From NCBI GenBank assembly GCA_963819715.1, contig CAWFXE010000002.1, forward strand, positions 682,001 to 746,000: a stretch of DNA of 64,000 bases, written 5' to 3'. A program made the translations under genes and the position numbers. Source of the stretch: DASUPK01 sp963819715. GTDB lineage: Bacteria > Actinomycetota > Thermoleophilia > Solirubrobacterales > 70-9. Below the pieces are notes generated by a model. The model searched no databases. It was not told the origin of the DNA and worked only from the letters and a program-made list of their open reading frames with translations. Positions 34,565 to 43,225 of the stretch are shown here, piece by piece (positions within the stretch are counted from its first letter, which is position 1; every line of letters starts with the position of its first letter).

Positions 34565-35434
34565 GTGCCGCGACCGCTTCTTGCCGTCGACACCCCCTCG
34601 ATGCTCTTCCGGGCGTTCTACGCGCTGCCGAAGTCGATCAAGGGGCCGGACGGCAAGCCCGTCAACGCGCTGCTCGGGACCGCCAACCTGATCCTGCGCG
34701 AGGTGGAGAGGCACGACCCCCGCGCTGTCGTCCTCTGCTTCGGTCCGGACGCCGCCGCCTATCGCGTGGAGCTTTATCCGGCCTACCACGCCGATCGCGA
34801 GGCGGCGTTCCCCGACGCCCTCGGCCCGCAGTGGGAGGACTCGGCGGACTTCTTCGGCGCCTTCGGCTGGACGATCGCGGGCTCGGAGGATCTCGAGGCG
34901 GACGACATCCTCAACTCGTACGCGCTCAAGGAGGAGAAGGCCGGCGGGAGGAGCCTGCTGATGACCGGCGACCGCGACATGTTCCAGTGCGCCACCGGGA
35001 AGACAAGGGTCCTCTACGTCAGCACCGGCAAGCAGGGCGGCCAGCCGATGGGCCCGAAGGAGGTGAAGGAGCGCTACGGCATCGCGCCCAAGCTGGTGCC
35101 CGACCTGATCGCGCTCCGCGGCGACCCCTCTGACGGCATACCCGGAGCCAAGGGCGTCGGCGAGAAGACCGCCGTCGAGCTGCTCCGCAAGCACGGCTCC
35201 CTCGAGAAGGTGCTCGACGCAGCGATCCGCGAGCCCCGCCCCGCCCTCCGCACGGCGCTGATCGGCGACCGCGAGCTGCTGCTCGCGTTCAAGGACATGG
35301 CGAAGCTGCGCACGCAGAAGGTCTCCAGGCCCCGGGACAAGCGCACCGACTTCCGGGGCGCCGCCACGGCGGCGCGCGAGCGCGGCATGAACCGCCTCGC
35401 CGAGCGCCTCGGCGAGGCTGCACGCAAGCCGTAG
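34565..35434 (+). CDS. Stand-alone 5'-3' exonuclease (PolA N-terminal domain-like)
   Basis: This 289-residue enzyme corresponds to the 5'-3' exonuclease domain of DNA polymerase I without the polymerase. It has LLAVDTPSMLFRAFYALP, VLCFGPDA, YPAYHADRE, the metal-site acidic clusters LEADDIL and MTGDRDMFQ, and the helix-hairpin-helix GDPSDGIPGAKGVGEKTA, all quoted in short pieces. It removes flaps or RNA primers in repair or replication. The GTG start is set by TAGTTT 7 nt upstream. Such stand-alone copies are common in actinobacteria beside a full polA. Confidence 0.93.
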   Translation: MPRPLLAVDTPSMLFRAFYALPKSIKGPDGKPVNALLGTANLILREVERHDPRAVVLCFGPDAAAYRVELYPAYHADREAAFPDALGPQWEDSADFFGAFGWTIAGSEDLEADDILNSYALKEEKAGGRSLLMTGDRDMFQCATGKTRVLYVSTGKQGGQPMGPKEVKERYGIAPKLVPDLIALRGDPSDGIPGAKGVGEKTAVELLRKHGSLEKVLDAAIREPRPALRTALIGDRELLLAFKDMAKLRTQKVSRPRDKRTDFRGAATAARERGMNRLAERLGEAARKP

Positions 35435-35506
35435 GCCTGACCGGCGATCCGACCGCCTCGCCCGCGTGTTCAAATGGGTGCAACGAATTAACTAGAGAGG
35501 AATGAA

Positions 35507-36256
35507 ATGCGTAAGCGCACCTATCTGCTTGGCGCGTCGCTCGCGGTGATCGGAGCTCTGCTCGTCGGCGGGACCGCCTCGGCGGCCGTCACCGGCCAGA
35601 CCTACTCGGCCACAGCGACGCCGAAGAAGCAGGACAAGAAGCGGCGCGGGCCGGTCGCGTTCACCAATGTGATCGACACCGCCTACAGCGGCGGATTCAC
35701 GCCGGTCCCGAGCCAGACCGTTCTGACCTTCAGCCGGGACTTCGTCTTCACACCCGGGAACCTGCCGCAGTGTCCGCTCGGCAACGTCAACAACAAGCCC
35801 GTGGCGACCGCCAAGGCGGCCTGCGCCGGCAGCATCATCGGCCAGGGTTCTGCCCTGATCAACGGCGGCGCGCTGAGCGCCGTGGTGACGGCGTTCAACG
35901 GCCAGCCCGAGGGCGGCAAGCCGGTGATCCTGCTGCACACGAGCGTCAACAACGACGCTTTGGATCCGGTGCTGAAGGGCGTCCTCGATCCGTCGGCGAA
36001 CACGCTGAGCGTTCAGATCCCGAACACCGGGACGTCGATCACGCACTTCGACACGACGATCAACAAGATCAAGACCGGCAAGATCAAGAAGGGCAAGCAC
36101 AAGGGCCAGAAGACGTTCTACGTGATGGCCCGCTGCAAGAAGAAGAAGTGGGTCAACTCGGAGACCACGTCATTCTTGGGCGGTGGCCCGAGCACCTCGG
36201 CCACCAGCGTCCAGAAGTGCAAGCAGAAGCCGTCAAAGAAGAAAAAGAAGAAGTAG
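35507..36256 (+). CDS. Secreted protein of unknown function with lysine-rich tail (paralog A)
   Basis: The 249-residue product has a signal peptide cleaved after GTASAA, then TGQTYSATATPKKQDKKRRG, a central beta-rich domain with two cysteines (LPQCPLGNVNN, KAACAGSIIGQGSALING in pieces), and PVILLHTSVNNDALDP. It ends in a strongly basic tail (KPSKKKKKK). A paralog on the other strand at 43285 shares the whole plan, so the family is real. Function is unknown. The basic tail could hold it to the wall or to anionic polymers. GAGAGGAATGAA-ATG supplies the ribosome-binding site. Confidence 0.85.
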   Translation: MRKRTYLLGASLAVIGALLVGGTASAAVTGQTYSATATPKKQDKKRRGPVAFTNVIDTAYSGGFTPVPSQTVLTFSRDFVFTPGNLPQCPLGNVNNKPVATAKAACAGSIIGQGSALINGGALSAVVTAFNGQPEGGKPVILLHTSVNNDALDPVLKGVLDPSANTLSVQIPNTGTSITHFDTTINKIKTGKIKKGKHKGQKTFYVMARCKKKKWVNSETTSFLGGGPSTSATSVQKCKQKPSKKKKKK

Positions 36257-36585
36257 ATCCTCGGGACCGTCGCGGGGTCGGCCAACCGTCGGCAGGGCCG
36301 GCGTGTCAGACCGGCTCCGCGGCGTCATCCCGATCGCGGGAAGCGCCAAGCACAGCTCGAACCACCGCGCCAGAGCTCGCCTAGGGGCGGTCGCGACGGC
36401 GGGCCCCAGGACCCGGCCGCGGACCACCCTCACTCGCTCGGACGGCAGCGCGGGTGGTGGCGGTGGTGCGCCGAGTGGCGCGGCGCCGGAGAGAGTCAGC
36501 GCCGCGACCGCGATCCACACCGGGGGACTGTGCTCTGCCATGCCCCGAGGAAACCACGCGAACCTCAGCGTCAGATGTGCCGCAC
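36257..36585. other. 329-bp gap between convergent genes
   Basis: I see no convincing gene, RNA or strong hairpin. A minus-strand open frame from 36541 to 36233 has a hydrophobic start but Pro/Arg-rich, unpatterned sequence, and overlaps the end of the upstream gene. Confidence 0.5.
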
Positions 36586-37410
36586 CTAAGAGGTTGATTG
36601 GAGCGCGGCGGGCTCCAGTCGCTCTCCCGGGTCGATGACGCGAGCCGCGTAGGGACGGTCCCCCGTGGCCGCCTCGAATCGCTCGAGCGGATCGGCGCCC
36701 GGCAGGTAGAAGGGATCGATCTCGAAGCCGCCGTAATGCATCGGGATCAGCGTCCCGGCGCCGAGGCTCTCGGCCGCGGCTGCGGCCTGCTCCGGCTCCA
36801 TCGCCGCTGCAAATGGACTCGGCGGCTGCAGGTGCGGGAAGTTGACGACGGCGCCATTGATCGGCGCGAGGACGAGATCGAAGGGCCCGTGGCGCTGAGC
36901 CATCCGCCACCAGTAGCCGTGGAAGATCGTGTCGCCGAGGTGGAGGACCCGCTGGCCCTCGGCCTTGACAACCCAGGAGACCTGCGGATCGCCCAGGCCG
37001 TCGACGGCGGGCAGCGCGGTCAGTGCAAACGGGCCCACCTCGAAGCTCTGCCAGATCTCGGCGGGCTCGCGGCGCAGCCCCGCCTGCTTCAGCTCGGCAT
37101 TCGCCTGAGCGAGGGCGAGGTTCTCGAAGTCCTCGCCGCCCGGCCAGACCGGCTCGTGCACCGCAGCGTCGTCCGCCAGGGCCGCGGCGAGTGCGCCCGC
37201 ATCGGTGTGGTCGCGGTGCAGATGGCTGACCAGGCCCGCAACCGCCGTGCCGCGGGACTCGGGCTCCACGATCCGGGGCAGTTCGACCTCCTTGCCCCGC
37301 TCACCCAGCGCCGCGAAGGTCGCGCCGGGATCCGCGAGCGGGTCGATGACGACCGCTGCTCCACCCGCCTCGATCTCCACTCCCGCCCAACCAAGCCAAC
37401 GAACCCTCAT
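36586..37410 (-). CDS. MBL-fold metal-dependent hydrolase
   Basis: The 274-residue metallo-beta-lactamase-fold enzyme starts MRVRWLGWAGVEIEAGG and has the metal motif SHLHRDHTDAG (HxHxDH), LHLGDTIFHG with the bridging aspartate, and PMHYGGFEIDPFY near the C-terminus with the last histidine. It resembles UlaG/RomA-like L-ascorbate-lactonase or N-acyl-phosphatidylethanolamine hydrolase relatives. The substrate is unknown. GGAGCAG precedes ATG 37410. It is divergent from a TetR gene whose palindromic operator lies 29 bp upstream, so it is probably that regulator's target. Confidence 0.92.
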   Translation of the reverse strand: MRVRWLGWAGVEIEAGGAAVVIDPLADPGATFAALGERGKEVELPRIVEPESRGTAVAGLVSHLHRDHTDAGALAAALADDAAVHEPVWPGGEDFENLALAQANAELKQAGLRREPAEIWQSFEVGPFALTALPAVDGLGDPQVSWVVKAEGQRVLHLGDTIFHGYWWRMAQRHGPFDLVLAPINGAVVNFPHLQPPSPFAAAMEPEQAAAAAESLGAGTLIPMHYGGFEIDPFYLPGADPLERFEAATGDRPYAARVIDPGERLEPAALQSTS

Positions 37411-37438
37411 CTGCTCCTCGCTTCCTCCATCGAGCTTT

Positions 37439-37458
37439 TACCGGACGATCGTACGGTA
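37439..37458. promoter_or_regulatory. 20-bp near-perfect palindrome, candidate TetR operator
   Basis: TACCGGACGA and TCGTACGGTA are inverted repeats with one mismatch, between the divergent MBL and tetR genes and touching the tetR -10 box (37457-37462). Confidence 0.7.
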
Positions 37459-37462
37459 TCAT
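37457..37462 (+). promoter_or_regulatory. -10 element (TATCAT) of leaderless tetR
   Basis: TATCAT, 7 nt, then ATG 37470. It excludes the upstream ATG at 37461, which lies inside the promoter. Confidence 0.65.
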
Positions 37463-37469
37463 GCCCGAC

Positions 37470-38165
37470 ATGCCCCGCCGCTCCGCCGCCGCAGTCGCCG
37501 AGACCCGATCCGCCGTCACCGAGGCAGCGGTCGACCGCGCTTCGCTGGAGGGCCTCGAGGGCCTCACCATCGGTGGCCTCGCGGGTGACGTCGAGATGCG
37601 GAAGAGCAGCCTGTTCAGCCTCTTCGGCAGCAAGGAGGAGCTGCAACGGGCGACGTTGGACGCCGCCGTCGAGAGCTTCCGCAGCCAGGTCTGGGGACCG
37701 GTTGCCGAGGTGGATCCGGGCCTCCCGCGGCTACTCGCCCTCTGCGAGAGCTGGCTCGGCTACCACGAGCGCGAGGTGATGCCGGGCGGCTGCTTCCTGA
37801 CGACAGCCACCGTCGAGTTCGACGCCCGCCCCGGTCCCCTGCGTGACGAGGTCGCGCAGATCATGGAGCGCTGGCTCGAGGCGCTGCGGCGCGACGCCGC
37901 CGTGGCGATAGAGGCGGGCGACCTGCCCGCGGGCACCGATCCGGCGGATGTCGCCTTCGAGCTCAACGCCCTGGCGGCGGCCGCCAGCTACGGCTTCCAG
38001 CTCTGGCGAGACCCGGTGGTCTTCGCACGTGCTCGCCGGTCGATGCGCCGCGTCCTCGGAGCCGATAACAATCAGGTCGATGGCGGTGCCACTGCGGATC
38101 CTGGCCGTCCTCCTGGCCCTCGTCGTCGCCGTGGCGGCCGGGCTGATCGTCGCCGGCGCCGCTGA
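37470..38165 (+). CDS. TetR-family regulator
   Basis: The 231-residue product has an N-terminal helix-turn-helix (LTIGGLAGDVEMRKSSLFSLFGSKEEL in pieces) and a TetR_C ligand domain with a GGCFLTTATVEFDARPGP motif. This motif is typical of regulators that control SDR or MBL genes. The last 30 or so residues are a low-complexity Arg/Gly/Pro tail encoded by DNA that also starts the next gene. A normal end would be near LGAD, at about 38068, where TAA occurs in another frame. A small indel near there is possible. ATG 37470 is set by TATCAT 7 nt upstream. Confidence 0.88.
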   Translation: MPRRSAAAVAETRSAVTEAAVDRASLEGLEGLTIGGLAGDVEMRKSSLFSLFGSKEELQRATLDAAVESFRSQVWGPVAEVDPGLPRLLALCESWLGYHEREVMPGGCFLTTATVEFDARPGPLRDEVAQIMERWLEALRRDAAVAIEAGDLPAGTDPADVAFELNALAAAASYGFQLWRDPVVFARARRSMRRVLGADNNQVDGGATADPGRPPGPRRRRGGRADRRRRR

Positions 38166-38424
38166 CAACACTTCGCTTCCCACCTGTCGCGACGTCAACA
38201 GCGGCAGGGCGGCGCCCTCCTCGGGCGGGGAGTGCTTCGACGGCTCGGCGCGGCGAGCCAAGGCCGGACTGGGCTTCGCGATCGCCGGCGGAGTCGCCGC
38301 GGCCGCGGCGCTCCTGCTCTCGATCGTGCTGGCCGTGACAGGCCGCCGGGGACGGCTCTTCCTGGCCATGTGCGCGCTGGCGCTGGTGCTGATGGGCCTC
38401 GAGATCGCCGTGATCCACATCTAG
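38081..38424 (+). CDS. Small membrane protein of unknown function
   Basis: The 114-residue product has a first hydrophobic segment (ILAVLLALVVAVAAGLIVAGA), a short loop with two cysteines (PTCRDVNSG, GECFDGSA), and two more membrane segments. No family is recognised. ATG 38081 lies inside the 3' end of the tetR frame, giving an 85-bp overlap. That overlap is unusually long and may mean the tetR end is misread. AACAAT stands 7 nt before the ATG, a weak leaderless-type -10. Confidence 0.7.
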
Positions 38425-38434
38425 ACGGGCACCG

Positions 38435-39421
38435 ATGAATATTGGGGCGCCCCCGGGTCTGAGTGTTCAGACCATGCTTTACGCGACCGAGACAACGACC
38501 CCCAGGCTGGCGGCTCGCCCGCGGCAGGCGGTGCTTGACGCTCTGATCGTCGGTGGTGGCCCGGCCGGCCTGAGCGCGGCGCTGGTGCTCGGGCGGGCGC
38601 GCAAGAACGTGATGGTGCTCGACAGCGGCAGGCCCGCGAACGCCGCTTCGGCCAACGCGATCGGTGGCCTGCTCTCCCAGGGCGGCGTCACGCCCGCGGA
38701 GCTGCGCCGCAGCGGCCGCGAACAGCTCGCCGAGTTCCCCAGCATCGATGTGCGCGACGGCGAGGTCCTCGATGCCGATCCCACCTCCGAGGGCTTCTTC
38801 GTCAAGGTGGATGAGGGCCGCTCCGTACGCGCCCGGTCACTCGTCCTCGCCCATGGCCTGCGCTACGACCCCCCGGCTCTCCCCGGCGTCGAGCCTCTCT
38901 GGGGCCAGTCGGTCTTCCACTGCCCCTTCTGTGACGGCTGGGAGGTTCGCGATCGCCCGCTTGCAGTCCATGGGAACGGTCCCGCCGCCGCCCGCTCGGC
39001 CCTGGTCCTGTCGGGCTGGAGCAACGACGTCCTGCTCTGCACCGACGGCCGCTCGGAGCTCAGCGGCGAGCGCGCGGCGCTGGCGCGGGCCGGAGTCCGG
39101 ATCCGCGAGGAGCCGGTGCGGCAACTGGTCGGCCACGACGGCCGGCTCGATCGGATCGCCTTTGCGGACGGCCCGGACGAGCGACGCGACGCCCTCTTCG
39201 TCCGCACGACACGCGAGCAGCCGAACGGCCTGGCGGACGCGCTCGGCGCGCCCCTCTCCGCCGGCGGAACCATCGAGACCGACATCGACGGCCGCACCGG
39301 GATCGATGGGATCTACGCCGTCGGAGACGCAGCGACCGACCATTCGCGGTCGGTCGCCAATGCCGTCGGCTCGGGGTCGCGCGCGGCCTACGCCGTCGCG
39401 CTGGACCTGGTCACCGCCTGA
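38435..39421 (+). CDS. FAD-dependent thioredoxin-reductase-like oxidoreductase
   Basis: The 328-residue protein has the FAD-binding GGGPAGLSAAL, a redox-site strand FHCPFCDGWEVRD (the CxxC present as CPFC), a second nucleotide fold (NGPAAARSALVL), and the C-terminal IYAVGDAATD motif. It resembles ferredoxin/thioredoxin-reductase-like proteins of actinobacteria such as HcbA3 or mycothiol-linked relatives, rather than classical TrxB. No thioredoxin gene is adjacent. ATG 38435 lies 7 nt after TAGACG, which begins with the upstream stop codon; ATG 38474 is an alternative start. Its end overlaps the convergent methyltransferase by 11 bp. Confidence 0.88.
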   Translation: MNIGAPPGLSVQTMLYATETTTPRLAARPRQAVLDALIVGGGPAGLSAALVLGRARKNVMVLDSGRPANAASANAIGGLLSQGGVTPAELRRSGREQLAEFPSIDVRDGEVLDADPTSEGFFVKVDEGRSVRARSLVLAHGLRYDPPALPGVEPLWGQSVFHCPFCDGWEVRDRPLAVHGNGPAAARSALVLSGWSNDVLLCTDGRSELSGERAALARAGVRIREEPVRQLVGHDGRLDRIAFADGPDERRDALFVRTTREQPNGLADALGAPLSAGGTIETDIDGRTGIDGIYAVGDAATDHSRSVANAVGSGSRAAYAVALDLVTA

Positions 39422-40217
39422 CCGTCACCAGCAGGAAGGTCGCCGAAATCGAGGTGCCGTCGTCGCTGGTGTTCTGCTCGTTGAACAGGGTCTCCAGCTC
39501 AGCCTGGAGGTCAGACTCCCGGTCGTCGGCCTTGGCAGCCTCGAAGGCGTTCATGGTCGGCCCGTAGTAGTCCCTGAATGCCGCGACGAGCTCCGGCGGC
39601 GCCCCGGGGTGGTTGAAGGTAAAGGTGTCCTTCTCGAAGGAGATCTGTCCCTCGGGGATTCCGGCCTGCGTGAAGCGCTCGATCACCTGCTCCTCCACGC
39701 CCCAGGTCATCGGGCTGACGAAGCCCTCCGGCGGCGGGGGCGAGTAGGAGCCGCTGATCTTCAGGATCTGCGCCACCAGGGTCGGGTCGTTCGGGATCCA
39801 ATTGCCCATCACGATCCGGCCGCCGGGCTTGGTCACGCGGACCATCTCCTTCGCCACGTCAAACGGCTTGGGAGCGAACATCGCCCCGAAGATGCTGACC
39901 ATCAGGTCGAAGCGCTCGTCCTCGAGCTCGTTCAGATCGGTCGCGTCCCCCTCCTGGAAGGAGAGGTTGCCGAGTCCGAGGGCCTCGGCGCGCGCGTTTC
40001 CGGCCGCGATCAGGTTGCTGGCGATGTCGACGCCCAGAACGTCGGCGCCGAGCTGAGCCTCGGGCACCGCGGTGGTTCCGTCACCGCAGCCGAGGTCCAG
40101 CACCTGCATCCCGTCGGTGATCTCCATCTTGCCGACGAGGGCTTCCCCGCTCTCGCGCATGGTCTCCGCGATCCGCGTGAAGTCCCCCTTCTCCCACAAT
40201 GCCTTGTTCGCGTTCAT
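39411..40217 (-). CDS. Class I SAM-dependent methyltransferase
   Basis: The 268-residue protein has the SAM motif VLDLGCGDGTTA, the acidic loop VLGVDIASN, motif II-like GDATDLN, and VTKPGGRIVMGNW. It is a UbiE/MenG-like small-molecule methyltransferase of unknown substrate. GAGGAAG eight bases upstream of ATG 40217 supports the start over an upstream in-frame ATG at 40235. It is probably downstream of katG and the 45-codon frame on the same strand, but the gaps do not prove co-transcription. Confidence 0.92.
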   Translation of the reverse strand: MNANKALWEKGDFTRIAETMRESGEALVGKMEITDGMQVLDLGCGDGTTAVPEAQLGADVLGVDIASNLIAAGNARAEALGLGNLSFQEGDATDLNELEDERFDLMVSIFGAMFAPKPFDVAKEMVRVTKPGGRIVMGNWIPNDPTLVAQILKISGSYSPPPPEGFVSPMTWGVEEQVIERFTQAGIPEGQISFEKDTFTFNHPGAPPELVAAFRDYYGPTMNAFEAAKADDRESDLQAELETLFNEQNTSDDGTSISATFLLVTVRR

Positions 40218-40240
40218 CAGTCTTCCTCTCTCCAATAGCC

Positions 40241-40378
40241 CTACGTGTCGGTTCGCTGCAACCGCTCCGCGGTTGCGACGAGCCAGCGCTTGACAGCTTC
40301 CGTCTCCTTGCCAGTGAAGTCCTTAACGATGCGCTCGACCACTCCCTCGCGATCCAGGGTCGCGAGGACGGCGTTCAT
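40241..40378 (-). CDS. Possible 45-residue protein downstream of katG
   Basis: The frame continues directly from the katG stop codon. It opens with an ATG at 40378 and reads as a compact helical protein (MNAVLATLDREGVVERIVKD ... KRWLVATAERLQRTDT). Composition and codon use are coding-like. It could be a genuine small protein or the residue of a longer C-terminal gene. A perfect 8-bp stem GCAACCGC/GCGGTTGC (40258-40276) lies inside it and might instead be the katG terminator. No family is recognised. Confidence 0.4.
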   Translation of the reverse strand: MNAVLATLDREGVVERIVKDFTGKETEAVKRWLVATAERLQRTDT

Positions 40379-40411
40379 CGCCTGCGGCGTGGTGTTGCTC
40401 GCACGAGGGAC

Positions 40412-42664
40412 CTAGTCGAGGTCGAAGCGGTCGAGGTTCATGACCTTGTCCCACGCGGCCACGAAATCCCGCACGAACTTCTCTCGCGCGTCCTGGCTCG
40501 CGTAGACCTCGGCGAGCGCGCGCAGCTCGGAGTTCGACCCGAACACCAGGTCGGCGCGGGTTCCGGTCCACCTCACCTCGCCGCTCTCGCGATCCTTCCC
40601 CTCGAACCTCGTCGCGTCCTCGCCACCGGCGTCGGTCCCGGACCAGTCCGTCCCCATGTCGAGCAGGTTGAGGAAGAAATCGTTCGTCAGTGACCCGGGG
40701 TTGTCGGTCAGGACGCCGTCGTCCGAGCCGTCCCAATTGGCGCCGAGGACGCGCAGGCCGCCCACCAGAACGGTCATCTCCGGGGCGGTCAGCGTCAACA
40801 GGTTCGCGCGATCCACGAGGAGGTACTCCGCCTTCAGCGGGTTCCCGGGCGCCATGTAGTTGCGGAACCCGTCGGAGCGCGGCTCTAGCGCTGCGAACGA
40901 GTCGGCGTCGGTCTGCTCCTCGGTCGCGTCGGCGCGGCCGGGAGTGAACGGGACCACAACCTCGTGGCCCGCCTCCCTCGCGGCGCGCTCCACGGCCGCG
41001 CAGCCGCCGAGCACGATCAGGTCGGCCAGCGAGATCCGCACCTTGCCGGACTGCGAACCGTTGAACTCCTTCTGGATGCCCTCCAGGGTGCTCAACACAT
41101 TCGCCAGCTCGGCGGGCCGGTTCACGTCCCAGTCCTTCTGGGGCGCCAGGCGGATACGCGCCCCGTTCGCGCCGCCGCGCTTGTCGCTTCCGCGGAACGA
41201 GGACGCCGACGCCCACGCGGCCGAGACGAGCTCGGAGACGGATAGGCCGGAGTCGAGGATCTTGCCCTTGAGGGCGACGATGTCCTCCGGGCCGACCAGC
41301 TCATGCGTGACCTCCGGAAGCGGGTCCTGCCAGATCAACTCCTCGTCTGGGACCTCAGGGCCGAGATAGCGGGCGAGCGGGCCCATGTCGCGGTGGGTCA
41401 GCTTGAACCACGCACGCGCGAACGCGTCGGCCAGCTCGTCGGGATTCTCGTAGAAGCGCCGCGAGATCGGCTCGTAGACCGGGTCCATCCGCAGCGCCAC
41501 GTCCGAGGTCAGCATCGTCGGCGGATGTGTGCGCTCGGAGTCCTGGGCGTCCGGCACGGTGTCGGCCGCTGCGCCGTTCTTCGGGATCCACTGATGGGCG
41601 CCCGCCGGGCTCGTGGTCAGCTCCCACTCGTTCTCGAACAGCGTCTCGAAGAAGGTGTTGTCCCACTTCACCGGGGTCGCCGTCCAGGTGCCCTCCAGGC
41701 CGCTGGTGATCGCGTCGGTGCCGCTGCCGGTGCCGAAGCTGTTCCTCCAGCCCAGGCCCTGCTCGGCCATCGGCGCGCCCTCGGGCTCGGGGCCGACGTA
41801 TCGGTCCGGGTCGGCGGCGCCGTGGGTCTTGCCGAAGGTGTGGCCGCCGGCGATCAGCGCGACCGTCTCCTCGTCGTTCATTGCCATGCGGGCGAACGTC
41901 TCGCGGATGTCGCGGGCCGAGGCCAGCGGGTCCGGGTTGCCGTTCGGGCCCTCCGGGTTGACGTAGATCAGGCCCATCTGCACGGCGCCGAAGGGCTTCG
42001 CGAGCTCGCGGTCACCCGAGTAGCGCTCGTCTCCGAGCCACTCGCGCTCGGGGCCCCAGTAGACGTCCTCGTCCGGCTCCCACACGTCGGGGCGGCCGCC
42101 GGCGAACCCGAACGTCTCGAAGCCCATCGACTCGAGGGCGACGTTGCCGGTCAGGATCATCAGGTCGGCCCAGGAGATGCTCTGGCCGTACTTCTGCTTC
42201 ACGGGCCAGAGCAGGCGGCGCGCCTTGTCGAGGTTGCCGTTGTCGGGCCAGCTGTTGAGCGGTGCGAAGCGCTGCTGTCCCGATCCGGCGCCGCCGCGGC
42301 CGTCGTGGATCCGGTAGGTGCCCGCGCTGTGCCATGCCATTCGGATCATGAGGGGGCCGTAGTGGCCGAAGTCGGCGGGCCACCACTCCTGCGAGGTCCT
42401 CAGCACCTCGGCGATGTCCCTCTTCACCTCGTCGAGATCGAGGGAGTCGAAGGCCTCCGCGTAGTCGAACTCCTCGCCGAGCGGGTTCGCCTCGACGGGG
42501 TTCTTGGCCAGGATCTTGAGGTTCAGGCGCTCGGGCCACCAGTCCTGGTTCGCGTCCCCTTGGGTCGGGCTGGGAAGCTCGTGCACGACGGGGCATCCGG
42601 CGGCCGGCTTCTCGCCCTCCTCCTCATTCATCTCTCCGACTACGGCATCAGGCTTTTCAGACAC
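40412..42664 (-). CDS. katG: Catalase-peroxidase
   Basis: KatG detoxifies hydrogen peroxide with catalase and broad peroxidase activity. The 750-residue length and duplicated heme-peroxidase domains are typical. The distal triad is Arg108, Trp111 and His112 (MIRMAWHSAG). The Met-Tyr-Trp adduct can be completed by Tyr234 (GLIYVNPEG) and Met260. The proximal histidine is His275 (GGHTFGKTHG). GTG 42664 follows AGGAAAGGG. It lies 39 bp downstream of a Fur-family gene in the mycobacterial furA-katG arrangement, so peroxide-responsive regulation is expected. Confidence 0.98.
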   Translation of the reverse strand: MSEKPDAVVGEMNEEEGEKPAAGCPVVHELPSPTQGDANQDWWPERLNLKILAKNPVEANPLGEEFDYAEAFDSLDLDEVKRDIAEVLRTSQEWWPADFGHYGPLMIRMAWHSAGTYRIHDGRGGAGSGQQRFAPLNSWPDNGNLDKARRLLWPVKQKYGQSISWADLMILTGNVALESMGFETFGFAGGRPDVWEPDEDVYWGPEREWLGDERYSGDRELAKPFGAVQMGLIYVNPEGPNGNPDPLASARDIRETFARMAMNDEETVALIAGGHTFGKTHGAADPDRYVGPEPEGAPMAEQGLGWRNSFGTGSGTDAITSGLEGTWTATPVKWDNTFFETLFENEWELTTSPAGAHQWIPKNGAAADTVPDAQDSERTHPPTMLTSDVALRMDPVYEPISRRFYENPDELADAFARAWFKLTHRDMGPLARYLGPEVPDEELIWQDPLPEVTHELVGPEDIVALKGKILDSGLSVSELVSAAWASASSFRGSDKRGGANGARIRLAPQKDWDVNRPAELANVLSTLEGIQKEFNGSQSGKVRISLADLIVLGGCAAVERAAREAGHEVVVPFTPGRADATEEQTDADSFAALEPRSDGFRNYMAPGNPLKAEYLLVDRANLLTLTAPEMTVLVGGLRVLGANWDGSDDGVLTDNPGSLTNDFFLNLLDMGTDWSGTDAGGEDATRFEGKDRESGEVRWTGTRADLVFGSNSELRALAEVYASQDAREKFVRDFVAAWDKVMNLDRFDLD

Positions 42665-42703
42665 GGGAACCCTTTCCTTCTGGAGTTTTCGATTGCTTTG
42701 GCG

Positions 42704-43126
42704 TCATGCGGCGGAGCAGCTCGGACAGAGGCCCCAGTACACGATCTCGGCCTCGTCGATCACGTAGCCATGATCCTCGGCCGCGGTCAGGCAGGGCGCC
42801 TCCCCGAGCGCGCACTCGACGTCCTCGATCGCGCCGCAGGACCGGCAGACCACGTGATGGTGGTTGTCCCCCACCCGCGACTCGTAGCGCGCCACGGACC
42901 CGGGGGGCTGGATGCGCCGCGACAGGCCGGCAGCGGTCAGCGCTTCCAGCACGTCGTAGACCGCCTGTGGGGACACCTCGCCGAGATCATCGCGGACCAG
43001 CTCGATGATTGAACTCGTGTCGGCGTGCGGATGCTCGTGCACCGCCGCGAGCGCCGACAGCCGGGGACGCGTGACCTTCAGTTCGGCCTCACGCAGCTGG
43101 AGCTCGAATTCTGACGTCGCCGGCAC
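42704..43126 (-). CDS. furA: Fur-family peroxide/iron regulator (FurA-like)
   Basis: The 140-residue regulator has the winged-helix region (VTRPRLSALAAVHEHPHADT, VSPQAVYDVLEALTAAGL in pieces), the metal-binding histidine cluster DNHHHVVC, and two Cys-x-x-Cys structural zinc sites (CRSC and CPSC). Its position immediately upstream of katG matches FurA, which represses furA-katG until oxidised. GTG 43126 is 7 nt after TAGCGT, and mycobacterial furA is also transcribed leaderless. An inverted repeat at 43147-43163 is the likely binding site. Confidence 0.93.
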   Translation of the reverse strand: MPATSEFELQLREAELKVTRPRLSALAAVHEHPHADTSSIIELVRDDLGEVSPQAVYDVLEALTAAGLSRRIQPPGSVARYESRVGDNHHHVVCRSCGAIEDVECALGEAPCLTAAEDHGYVIDEAEIVYWGLCPSCSAA

Positions 43127-43133
43127 GCGAGTC

Positions 43134-43139
43134 ACGCTA
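43134..43139 (-). promoter_or_regulatory. -10 element (TAGCGT) of leaderless furA
   Basis: TAGCGT, 7 nt, then GTG 43126. Confidence 0.68.
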
Positions 43140-43146
43140 CCAGTTA

Positions 43147-43163
43147 TCTGGAATAGATCCAGA
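43147..43163. promoter_or_regulatory. Inverted repeat upstream of furA, candidate FurA box
   Basis: TCTGGA and TCCAGA are perfect inverted repeats around AT-rich ATAGA. They lie 8 bp upstream of the -10 box where a repressor would block the polymerase. Confidence 0.6.
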
Positions 43164-43225
43164 CTGGCGCGCCTCGGCCGGATGCAGCTTGGAGCATTGG
43201 CCAGCGCACTGACCGACACCAGGAC

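Noticed and set aside
36233..36541. Minus-strand open frame with a hydrophobic start in the 329-bp gap
   Set aside because: Pro/Arg-rich low-pattern sequence overlapping the lysine-tail gene; no promoter or convincing ribosome-binding site.
40258..40276. 8-bp stem read as a katG terminator
   Set aside because: It lies inside a coding-like 45-codon frame and has no U-tract; kept only as a note under that frame.
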